Shown: positions 54,108 through 62,494 of the stretch, in pieces
Numbering within the stretch: position 1 is the stretch's first letter
How the letters are laid out: every line of letters starts with the position of its first letter
Assembly (NCBI RefSeq): GCF_001982635.1
Contig: NZ_MKFI01000003.1
Span: 682,001-746,000, forward strand
DNA from: Bradyrhizobium mercantei
Lineage (GTDB): Bacteria; Pseudomonadota; Alphaproteobacteria; Rhizobiales; Xanthobacteraceae
Direction: 5' to 3'
Length of the DNA: 64,000 bases
Position numbers and translations under genes: made by a program
Notes under the pieces: model-generated
Seen by the model: only the letters and a program-made list of their open reading frames with translations
Database searches by the model: none
What the model was told of the DNA's origin: nothing

Positions 54108-55925
54108 TTAGCCCCCTAGAAGCCGGGGTCGCAGCATAATGTTCACGCTAAATGGATTGTTGTGAGTCACTTCCCTCATCCCTGGACCCAATACCGCCAC
54201 ATAGGACTGACCATGAATAACCAGGTTGGTCGGCTGCTGGATCGACAGCGGCAGCATGCCTCTTCTGTTCAGTTCGCCAATCAGGAGGTCGGGGGCAGGT
54301 TGAGGGCCGTGATTGAAATTCGCGCCGACGAATGGTGCGAAATCATGCGCTGGCGCCTGAGCCGTTATCGCAGTTGCCGGATGATATGATTGTTGCGGCT
54401 GGCCCAACTCGCCAGAGGCCCGGCTGTCGTGCGCTTCGTCGCGTGAGACGGTATCAAAATCCAAACCGTCATCGGAGTATGGTAGGATCGACCCCGCCAA
54501 TTCCAATGACGTCTCCGGCGCGGCGAGCACTTCGAGCGATTCTTGGAATGAAGCGAGCCAGGGATCGCCTTCAAGGGAGAATGACGATTGCCCATCGGCT
54601 TCCATCTCCATCTCCATCTCCTTCTCCAGCCGCGCCAGTTGCATCCGCAGCTTGGAATCGACACCGCCTTTCGCTGCCGCTGCGGGAGACGCCTGCAGCG
54701 AGGCTTCCTGCGCGGTGCCTTCGCCTGCGGCCGACGGGGGCTCCTCGACCTCGATCTCGCGCTCCAGCAGTTCCAGCAGATCTAGATCGTCGTCTTCGAT
54801 GGTCGCCGCAGGAGATACCGGCAGCAGAGTGTCTTTCGAGCCAACGTCCCCCGCTTCCGAGGGCGGTCCGTCGACTTCCATCTCCCGCTCCAGCAGTTCC
54901 ACCAGATCCAAGTCGTCGCTGATCGCTGAAGGCGGCCGTAGCGAGTCGTACTTCCAAAGCAGATTCAACCCGTTGCTTAACGAGTAGGTTTTTCTGGCGC
55001 GCCTGTACCTGCGGCCATCGTCCAGCAGCGACTGGTCGTTGAGGCGGCCCGCTATCGCGGGTTCTTTATTCGTCTGGAGCCACATACTGAACCCGCGAAG
55101 AGCGCTGCTGATTTTGTTGACATCGTCCGGCTTTTCGAAACCCGGCCATGGAGCTCCTTTCGCAATATCTGATTTGGCCGCGTCGGCTGCCGCTCGAATG
55201 AGAGCCGCATCTTCGGGAAAAGCAGTCAGCCGGTGAGCCAAGATTTCCGGCGCTCTGGCGCTCACCAGAAAGTTCCGGAGATGAGTCAGCGCATTGACAA
55301 TATTTCTGCCACCACGTGTCAAACTGTAAAGCTGGGCATCTTCGTCCAACGAGCCGTCGTGAGGCCGGACCATAATGCCCGGCTTGTTTTCATCGCGGAG
55401 CCAGCAAGAGAAGCCGCGGATAACGGATGTAATGTCCATGGCGGGCCCTCGCTTAAGTCGGTCTGCGACCGGCTCGCCGGCAGCCGCAGACTGCTTAAAG
55501 TCCTTGAGGATGGCATTGAGGAGTTGCTTGTCATCGGGATGGGTGCTGTATCGGGGCCTACGGCGAGTCACCGACGTTCTCACCGCTGCGGTTGGGCGTT
55601 CGTGGACATCGTGTTTGCCGTCAGCGCGAGATCTGACATTTCGGTCCCGCACAGACGAGCCGGGCGATGATCGATGGCCCGACGAGGGCTCGTTACCGGA
55701 GCGCGCCTGATGTCCTTCGCGGCTTGGCGCACCACGATCCGCGCCAATTGAAGATGCCCCCAAATTCCGCGGCTCAGAGCGCATCTGCTCCGTGGCAGAA
55801 CTGCTGCCTCGGTGAACCTCAATGGCCGAAGACCCCGCCTCGACAAGGGGCTCGTCCGTGCCCTCAGTTTCATCAACTCCATATTGGGACGTCCTGGACG
55901 GTCCAGGCTGACCATTGTGCATCAT
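54108..55925 (-). CDS. Bel2-5/NopD-like repeat effector with a novel C-terminal module
   Basis: The 605-residue protein has a disordered, Ser/Arg-rich N-terminus (1-115), as in type III effectors. Two diverged ~95-residue repeats follow (about 125-220 and 235-330), with RGFSCWLRDENKPGI and RGFSMWLQTNKEPAI at matching positions; these resemble the internal repeats of XopD/NopD/Bel2-5 proteins. Two tandem ~42-residue acidic units carry DLDLVELLEREMEV and DLDLLELLEREIEV, EAR-like LxL motifs. No C48 protease domain is seen; instead the last 80 residues (526-605) match the C-terminus of the OtsA-like protein at 57.4 kb. A role in plant nuclei is inferred from the EAR-like motifs. Confidence 0.7.
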   Translation of the reverse strand: MMHNGQPGPSRTSQYGVDETEGTDEPLVEAGSSAIEVHRGSSSATEQMRSEPRNLGASSIGADRGAPSREGHQARSGNEPSSGHRSSPGSSVRDRNVRSRADGKHDVHERPTAAVRTSVTRRRPRYSTHPDDKQLLNAILKDFKQSAAAGEPVADRLKRGPAMDITSVIRGFSCWLRDENKPGIMVRPHDGSLDEDAQLYSLTRGGRNIVNALTHLRNFLVSARAPEILAHRLTAFPEDAALIRAAADAAKSDIAKGAPWPGFEKPDDVNKISSALRGFSMWLQTNKEPAIAGRLNDQSLLDDGRRYRRARKTYSLSNGLNLLWKYDSLRPPSAISDDLDLVELLEREMEVDGPPSEAGDVGSKDTLLPVSPAATIEDDDLDLLELLEREIEVEEPPSAAGEGTAQEASLQASPAAAAKGGVDSKLRMQLARLEKEMEMEMEADGQSSFSLEGDPWLASFQESLEVLAAPETSLELAGSILPYSDDGLDFDTVSRDEAHDSRASGELGQPQQSYHPATAITAQAPAHDFAPFVGANFNHGPQPAPDLLIGELNRRGMLPLSIQQPTNLVIHGQSYVAVLGPGMREVTHNNPFSVNIMLRPRLLGG

Positions 55926-57365
55926 TTGCTCCGATTGACGCGAGAAGACACTCGGCCCATCACTCGATACTGCTGCGTCTCAAGTCGGAAGTGCGCTTAA
56001 GGTCGCGTAGGGCATGAGATGTTCCGACGACCATCCATCAACGACCGAGTTCAGTTTTGCCTCATCTTCTTTCGAAGTTTCGTAAGGCGAACGCGCGCGG
56101 CGCGCTTTGCCTGAGCCCAAGGCTCAGGCCAATGACTGAGCCGATCTAGGAGCCACCGACAACATATCTGATGTCGGGTTTGAAACATGCTGTTGGGGCC
56201 GTGACACCTCCGTTTGAGAAAATCGGTTCTGCGGATCAAGTCATTGCTATTGGCATTTGGCTTGACGGAGCTGACAGCAGTGAAACAGGACCTTCATCAA
56301 AGAGAACCTGCGCAAGGAAGGGCTGTGGTGGCTTACAAGAGTGTCGTCTCTCAACTTATTGTATACGGCGGGTATGATGTTGGCGTGGACGGGCGTTCCC
56401 GCCCTGGTTTGTTCACGATCGCATACTTGAAGCCGAACCCATTCACCGCAACGGCCTTCGTCTGAGTCAGGCGCGCACGTGGATTGATCTTTGGCACACT
56501 GACAGGGGGACTTGTTGATGCAACGGATCCCCCTAACATTGCAGTTGCCCTAACGGGTGAGATATTACCGCGTCGGCCGCGACCGGCCTGGCAAGATACA
56601 GCTTCACGTCCCTTATCGCCGACTCCATCCTCCAAGAATTGGCCTGGCTTTGCTGGCGAATCTCCGGGACAGAACGCCGCTTCGGACTCGGTCGGCCTGC
56701 GATTGGCAGGCCTTCTTAGAAACCTTAGATGGTGAGCTGATCGTCTCCGAGTTCTCGTCATTTGGTCAAAAGACCCAACGTGCGCGGCCTTATAACAACG
56801 GGCGTGAAACCTGCCGAGAAACGAATTTCGTTCTGCCAATATTTCTCAAGCGGGACGGAATTTCAGTCTCACTATGCGAACGCGTCTTTGTGTCACATAC
56901 CAAGTTTGGTGGGCAGCAATTCAACTCAAACGTTTCGTAAATAGCTGCTCCGAACTGCAACGATTTGATCGTCGGGGCAGCCGCGAGGTATTCCAGCGGC
57001 ACCCTTCATTGGCTCGGAGGCCGCTCGAGCGACCGGATAGGAGACCGCTTGGGAGCTTGCGGCTACCGCCGAAAAGTAGAAGCCATTCTGTCTTCCAAAA
57101 CCAGTGCTTCGTTGGCCTTGGAAGCGGCCCTCTCGAGACGAAGCTGTCGGTGCACCGAGCGGCGGAATGCACCTTTATTTTGCCGGTCAGCGCGGGCCTC
57201 GGTGGCGCGTCGTTGTTCGAGCCCGCACGCCGTGTTTGGCACCGCCCCGTGGCGCACGCGTGACACCGTCGAGTCCGGTCGGGTGTCAGGCCGTACATCG
57301 GCGATCACCTTCAAGTTGATCGAAGGCCCGGGGTAAACCGCAGATCAGACGGGGAAGGATGACTT
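55926..57365. other. Long degenerate stretch between effector gene and otsA
   Basis: About 1440 bp with no supportable gene; frames of up to 160 residues have poor composition. TTCGAAAG (minus strand, 56069-56076), 145 bases upstream of the effector start, matches only the core of a tts box. TTCAAGTTGATCGAAGGC at 57310-57327, 38 bases before the otsA start, is a better but still imperfect candidate. Confidence 0.4.
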
Positions 57366-59114
57366 GTGAATCTCGTTGTCGTGTCTAATCGGGTTGCCTC
57401 TGGCGACGTCAATGAACCCAAGACAGGAGGGCTTGAGACAGCGCTACTTCCCATGGTGCAACAATCCGGAGCAATTTGGGTAGGGCCCTCGCCCTTATCG
57501 GAGGTTGGCCGAAATAAGAATCCATCCGTCACGGCACTCGGCGGTGGCAGGCTCGTGAGGGTCGATCTGCCAGCTGAGGATTATCGACGCTATTATGAGG
57601 GCTTTGCCAACTCGGCACTATGGCCGGCATTACATTCGCTGACAGACAAGATCTCCTTCTCGGATGACGATTATGACAGCTATTGCAAAATCAACGCCTT
57701 CATGGCGGACGCGCTGCTCGACTACAGGGACCGCGACGCGTTCTGGGTGCATGATTATCATTTTCTCTCGCTTGGCGCTGAGCTGCGTGATCGGAGCGTC
57801 GACCGGCCGATCGGCTTCTTCCTGCACACGCCATGGCCGGCGGCCAACGTGCAGCTGGTGCCGCATCATCGCGAACTGACCGAGTTGATGCTTGCGTACG
57901 ATGTGATCGGCTTCCAGACCGACGAGGACCGGCAGAATTTCCTTGCCTGTGTGATTGCCGATCTCGGGCTCACGCCCAGCGAAGACGGCATTGTGACCTC
58001 GCCGAGTCGCGGCGTGACGAGGTGCCAAGTGTTCCCAATAGGCATAGATACAGACAAATTTGCACAGTACGCTGCAGACGCGGGTTCAAATGCCGATGTC
58101 GCGTCGCTACTGGACGGTCTCGATCGCGAGAAGCTTGCCGTCGGTGTCGACCGGCTCGACTACACCAAGGGTCTCGACAATCGCGTACGGGCTTTCGGGG
58201 GCCTTTTAGGGAAAGAGCCGCGCAGTGTCTCGCTGTTGCAGATCGCCACTTCCTCACGATCCAGCATCCAGAGCTACAGAGACTATCAGAACGATGTTAT
58301 GTCTCTTGTCGAAGACGTCAATGCGCGCCATGGCGCGGACGGATGGAAACCGATCCGCTACGAGACGACGCCGGCCAGCCAGGCCGTACTCGCGGGTCTC
58401 TACCGCGCCTCACGTGTTGGGGTGGTGACGCCGCTGCGTGACGGGATGAATTTGGTGGCGAAAGAATATGTCGCCGCGCAGGATCCCCGCGATCCCGGCG
58501 TGCTGGTTCTGTCGAAATTTGCTGGCGCGGCCAAGGAACTCGATGCCGCACTGCTCGTCGATCCCAACGACGTCGAAGGTATGTCCGAGACGATTTCGAA
58601 GGCGATCAAGATGCCGCAGCCCGACCGCATCTCGCGCTGGCAAAACATGATGGCGAAGCTTCGAGCCTATCCCATCCAACAATGGACCGCGGACTTCATT
58701 GCGGAGCTGGGGAAAATTCGGACCGAGAAGCTCGCGGGACAGAGCCCGCGCGATGTGCGGCAGCTCAGCGGTTCGAAACGGAAAGCCGAATTTCAACTAC
58801 CCGGCGGTGCGAGCCATTTGGACCCGCCGCATCTGTCACGTCCGGCGTTCGGTGTGCGCGCCAGGAGGCTAGATTATGACTTCACGCACATCGTCGGCTT
58901 GGGCTGGAATCACCGTCCTCAACCGGCTCCGGATGTCCTGCTCGGCGCGCTGAATAGAGTGGACGCTTTCCCGACACCGGCCCTGCCGACGACAGATTTT
59001 TACATCCACGGTTATCCCTACATGGCGCAGTTGGTTGGAGGGATGAGGGAGATGACCCCTAACAATCCGCGGGGTATCAACGTTATCCTCATACCTCGAT
59101 TTAAGGGCGGCTGA
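57366..59114 (+). CDS. otsA: Trehalose-6-phosphate synthase with an added 80-residue C-terminal module
   Basis: The 582-residue product starts at GTG 57366 after GGGGAAGG. Residues 1-~455 are a complete GT20 enzyme: VVVSNRVA at the start (the glucose-6-P loop is shorter than usual), WVHDYHF, GFFLHTPWP, GVDRLDYTKGL and TPLRDGMNLVAKEYV. It makes trehalose-6-phosphate from UDP-glucose and glucose-6-phosphate. Typical OtsA stops near residue 460; here a linker and an 80-residue module (503-582) follow, shared with the effector-like protein at 54.1 kb. No otsB lies beside it. The related Ralstonia type III effector RipTPS shows that a TPS can be an injected protein, so this one may be an effector too. 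Confidence 0.85.
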   Translation: MNLVVVSNRVASGDVNEPKTGGLETALLPMVQQSGAIWVGPSPLSEVGRNKNPSVTALGGGRLVRVDLPAEDYRRYYEGFANSALWPALHSLTDKISFSDDDYDSYCKINAFMADALLDYRDRDAFWVHDYHFLSLGAELRDRSVDRPIGFFLHTPWPAANVQLVPHHRELTELMLAYDVIGFQTDEDRQNFLACVIADLGLTPSEDGIVTSPSRGVTRCQVFPIGIDTDKFAQYAADAGSNADVASLLDGLDREKLAVGVDRLDYTKGLDNRVRAFGGLLGKEPRSVSLLQIATSSRSSIQSYRDYQNDVMSLVEDVNARHGADGWKPIRYETTPASQAVLAGLYRASRVGVVTPLRDGMNLVAKEYVAAQDPRDPGVLVLSKFAGAAKELDAALLVDPNDVEGMSETISKAIKMPQPDRISRWQNMMAKLRAYPIQQWTADFIAELGKIRTEKLAGQSPRDVRQLSGSKRKAEFQLPGGASHLDPPHLSRPAFGVRARRLDYDFTHIVGLGWNHRPQPAPDVLLGALNRVDAFPTPALPTTDFYIHGYPYMAQLVGGMREMTPNNPRGINVILIPRFKGG

Positions 59115-59566
59115 ACGGCGCCTGGACCGCAAACCGTCCCTAAGGGTTTAACCGGCCGTAGCTTAAACACTCTGACCGGTCGACGGGTAAGCCAAATCTC
59201 GAGCCGAAGGAATCGATTGTGATTTCTTGCTGAGCATCTTCTTCGCGAGGACTCGTCAACCCCATTGGGGTGACGAGATAGTCGTCGCGCCCGCTGCAGC
59301 CAACGGCAACCGAAGGTCGCTCGGAAATAGTTCTTCATCGGCGCGACCCCAGGGGGGCGATGGACCGGCAGGCAGGCGGCAATCATCCGCTCGGGCTCGG
59401 CCGCGTCCCCGTGATCGGAGCTTGGATCAATGCTCTCGACGGACCAGCGAGGCACCTACCAGGACTGGTAGCGGTTTTAAATCAGCGCCCCCTCAAGGGC
59501 CCCGCGCTCGCGAAGCTAGTCTGTGCGTTCATCTTGCAGGATATCCTTGGCCGCCTTTAGCGCTTC
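59115..59566. other. Intergenic stretch without recognised feature
   Basis: About 450 bp downstream of otsA and of the convergent exported protein gene. I see no supportable gene, RNA or strong hairpin; one short plus-strand frame (59360-59560) has no credible ribosome site. Confidence 0.35.
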
Positions 59567-60346
59567 CTAATCTTCTGGGTCCGCATGATCAAACCAAGAG
59601 CCTGGAGGATAGGCGGCGATACGCTTGGCAAAAAACGACCGCGGCTCCCAGGTTTGTCCTTCGCTCTTCTCGAAAACGATGACTCCGCCACGGGTCAGAT
59701 AGATAGGCCCTGGAATATTGCAGTTCACCATGATCAGAACGCGCCACAGATTGCCTTTTGCGGCATCTTTGTCATCGGTCTTCTGCAGGTAGTCGACCCC
59801 GACCGGATCGCTGATAGTGCACCGGCCGTGCCGCAGAAGATCGCCCAACCTGCCTTGAGCGGTCATCACAAAGTTGAAGTTGACGGGATCATGCAGAAAG
59901 CGGAGGTTCACCGCGCGTTCGCCTTCTGCGACTTCGGTGGCGATCAGCGAGAGTGCGAACGCCTTCCAGCCCAATTCTATCGGCTTTGCATAGGGCGATT
60001 CAACCTTCAGCGTTCCATCGGACGCAACTTTCCAGGTGATGGCATATTCGGCTGCCTTTTGGTCCCGACGTTTGACCCACGAAAAGAACACATACTCGCT
60101 GCCGTCATTCGCTTGAGCGACTCCCCATCTCCTCGGAACGAAATGCGCCACCTTCGAGACTTTGGCGATGATTTGCTCGACAGTCTCGCCGTCCTGCGCT
60201 CGCCAAGTTGACTTGACGTTGTCGATAAGTGTGATGTGGTCCGCACAGGCGCTGCCGCTCGTGACGGCCAGTCCCCCCAGGTACGCCAGCACTAGACGGA
60301 GCCAGAACCAAAGCACGCGCCTTTCAGTCTTTTTCTTCGTCATCAC
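59567..60346 (-). CDS. Exported protein of unknown function
   Basis: The 259-residue product has a basic N-terminus and a signal peptide (hydrophobic core around residues 11-30, SACA cleavage region near 35). The mature part has a regular alpha/beta pattern with YVFFSWVKR, LGWKAFALSLIATEVAEGERAV and a Cys in LRHGRCTISDPVGV, plus VNCNIPGPIYLTRG near the end. No catalytic motif is visible. It is probably periplasmic. It stands alone, convergent with otsA. Confidence 0.68.
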   Translation of the reverse strand: MMTKKKTERRVLWFWLRLVLAYLGGLAVTSGSACADHITLIDNVKSTWRAQDGETVEQIIAKVSKVAHFVPRRWGVAQANDGSEYVFFSWVKRRDQKAAEYAITWKVASDGTLKVESPYAKPIELGWKAFALSLIATEVAEGERAVNLRFLHDPVNFNFVMTAQGRLGDLLRHGRCTISDPVGVDYLQKTDDKDAAKGNLWRVLIMVNCNIPGPIYLTRGGVIVFEKSEGQTWEPRSFFAKRIAAYPPGSWFDHADPED

Positions 60347-60765
60347 GCCCTGGCTCTAATCCTCGTCAGTTCTAAAGCGGAGTACTATGTCGAGTTCGTC
60401 GTTTGCTGCGGCTCGAACCCGCCAAACCGAATGCAGCGTAGTTCAGCCCGCGACAGGAGCGATTCCGGCCACCATTGGATCAAACTGTATTCCCGAAAAG
60501 ATCCGCGATGCCACCTACCAGGAATGGTTGGACGCCTATTCGAATCCTTCGGTACAGGCGAGTGCGAAGTTTTGGACGAAGAGGGAGATTCAGTCACCGG
60601 ACTGATTTGGGCCACACATCTGCGTCGGTTTGCCTTAAGTCTGCGACTTCCGGTCTACCTCTCTGTGGACCTGCTCGGTGTCGGGCGCGACGTCGCAGAA
60701 GGGGCCGATTTTGTTGAAGAAGGCAACTTTTGCGACGCAGCGATATCAGTGATTCAGTCGTTTAG
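60347..60765. other. Probable decayed gene, unrecognised
   Basis: A plus-strand frame from 60387 (start MSSSSFAAARTRQ, then ATYQEWLDAYSNP) stops at 60605, and another frame continues plausibly from about 60545 to 60778 (VTGLIWATHLRRF, VYLSVDLLGVGRDV). Together they may be one frameshifted gene. I recognise no family. Confidence 0.35.
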
Positions 60766-60783
60766 GTGGCAGGACTGAAGATC

Positions 60784-61045
60784 ATGATGGGACATCGACA
60801 AGTCGAACCGGCTGCGTTGTTCTATGAGTACTCGCTCGAAAGGCATGTTCCCGCAGACCACCCGCTCCTGTTGATCGATAGGTTTGTGGACCTTGAGCAG
60901 GTCAGGCAGGGGTTGTCGCGTTACTACAGTAGCTTCGGACGACCTTTGATTGATCCCGAACTAATGATCAGAATGCTCCTGACCGGTTACTGCGTCGGCA
61001 TTCGATCGGAGCGGCGGCTGTGCAATGAGGTCCACCTCGGAGAGC
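60784..61045 (+). mobile_element. IS1182-family transposase N-terminal fragment
   Basis: From ATG 60784 the frame reads MGHRQVEPAALFYEYSLERHVPADHPLL, then RPLIDPELMIRMLLTGYCVGIRSERRL and CNEVHL, the unmistakable N-terminus of IS1182/IS5-group transposases. Similarity stops at about 61045, so the DDE catalytic domain is missing. It ends against the 3' end of the cysteine protease gene. Confidence 0.82.
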
Positions 61046-61064
61046 CTTGCGGCCGGAGGAGTGT

Positions 61065-61556
61065 TCACAGCCAATCGGGATTCTTGACGAAAAGCACATT
61101 GAACCGAAAATCAAAGAAGTCGCGTTGTAGACGCGCTGGTTCTGAAGGATCATTGTAGTATAGTGTATGTCCTTCCACGCCGGTCAGCACGACTGCATGA
61201 TGATCCACCGACGGCAAACTTATCGCAGCCCAGATCGGCCCTCGTATGCGCAGCGTCTCAGCGATAAAATAGGGCGTGAATCCCTCATGTGGCTCTACGA
61301 GGCGCAACAATCCTTCACTCCAAGCCAACCAACCAAGCTCACGAACGTTGAGGCCTAAGTCGGCGCGCCAAAGCGTGGGCAAACCCAGCCGAGGCCCCGG
61401 GTGAAAATAGTACGACACCATGCAAGCGGAAGCATACCAACAAGCGTTAATCCCCCACGGCCGCACAATTCCGTGATGGTCGCTTCGCATGATCGGTTGG
61501 CCATCATAGCCACGCTCCTGGCCGACGAGCGGAACATTCAATCGTATGTTGAGCAC
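61065..61556 (-). CDS. AvrRpt2-like papain-fold cysteine protease, possible effector
   Basis: I choose GTG 61556, six bases after CAGGAGAG, giving 163 residues; the frame is open to 61592. The catalytic triad can be assigned: Cys in INACWYASACMVSYY near residue 39, His in VDHHAVVLTGVEG, and Asp or Asn in YYNDPSEP. This matches the AvrRpt2/papain-like cysteine protease family, which includes type III effectors that cleave plant RIN4. The rhizobial setting and neighbours make an effector role possible. It is bracketed by IS fragments, a sign of horizontal movement. Confidence 0.72.
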   Translation of the reverse strand: MLNIRLNVPLVGQERGYDGQPIMRSDHHGIVRPWGINACWYASACMVSYYFHPGPRLGLPTLWRADLGLNVRELGWLAWSEGLLRLVEPHEGFTPYFIAETLRIRGPIWAAISLPSVDHHAVVLTGVEGHTLYYNDPSEPARLQRDFFDFRFNVLFVKNPDWL

Positions 61557-61647
61557 TTGCAGCTCTCCTGAATCTACGGGGCAGCCGGGCAAATAGCGTC
61601 CCGGGCGGTTCTAGTGCCAACCATACCGCAGCAGATACCGGTAGCCC

Positions 61648-61949
61648 TTGTTGGCCATTCCTTGGCGCTGGCGAGACAGCAGGTTCGGGCTAGTCTTCGG
61701 CCTTCCGCTACCCCTCGTGGCGCTACGCAGATTGCGAGGGCTTGATCTCATTTCAGCCGCAACATTTGTCGCTGCGATCGGCGATCTGGCTCGCTTCGAG
61801 AGTGCTCGCCATTTGATGGCGTATCTCGGCCTGGTGCCTTCGGAGCAATCGAGTGGTAGGCGGATCCGGCATGATGGTAGCACCAAAACCGGCAACAGCG
61901 AGGCTCGGCGCATGCTCATTGAGGCCGCCTGGAGCTATCGCTACCGGAA
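61648..61949 (+). mobile_element. IS110-family transposase C-terminal fragment
   Basis: The frame reads LRGLDLISAATFVAAIGDLARFESARHLMAYLGLVPSEQSSG, then GSTKTGNSEARRMLIEAAWSYRY, the conserved C-terminal domain of IS110-type transposases. The N-terminal RuvC-like catalytic part is absent, and the C-terminus joins directly to an unrelated frame near 61950. Confidence 0.85.
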
Positions 61950-62314
61950 AGCATGAGTGGCTGGTGCCGGTCTTCCTCTTTCGCAATCACGAGGATGCCG
62001 GACAGTACATCTACACCCTGAACCGGGATCCCGAGCGAACGAGGGAGGTCCTTGGGCGCAAGGGAGACGATTTCAACGCTATCGTTGTAAATGGGGAAGG
62101 TCGCGTTACGCGATTCCTCGCAGGCGAGGCCAAATGGCGCGGCACCTGGACGCCTTCGGCATTAGATGCGGTCATGCTTGGTCCGAAGATCGATGATCCA
62201 GCCGGTAGCGTTAAGAAGGTCCACAACAATCGGGGCGTCTGGTTCGAGATCAACCGCGCCCTTGCCGTGCCGCTGGGACTGGAGCAACTTCAGGCCATCT
62301 TTAGAAGAGTGTGA
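61950..62314 (+). pseudogene. C-terminal fragment of an unrecognised, possibly nuclease, protein
   Basis: After the IS110 fragment, another frame gives about 115 well-composed residues to the stop at 62314: WLVPVFLFRNHEDAGQYIY, then DDFNAIVVNGEGRVTRFLAGEAKWRG and ALAVPLGLEQLQAIFRRV. The D-then-GEAKW spacing resembles a PD-(D/E)XK nuclease core, as in DUF1837/restriction-like enzymes, but the evidence is thin. The N-terminal part is lost at the IS junction. Confidence 0.45.
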
Positions 62315-62494
62315 ACCTCAAAAATACGTGCAGTCATCGCATCGCTGGATCGGATCCTTGCGCACCGAAATGCATACCCTGTGGAGCGTACCGATCTCGT
62401 CTTGTTGGTCGGCGGTCCGGCCGCCAAACGAGACAAGCGCGGTCAAATCTTCGATGCCCAAAGGCAGCGAGCGCTCCTCGACCTTAGTAGGATG

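Noticed and set aside
56351..56940. Overlapping frames on both strands (163 and 127 residues) between the effector gene and otsA
   Set aside because: Neither has a credible ribosome site or recognisable motif, and composition looks like decayed sequence.
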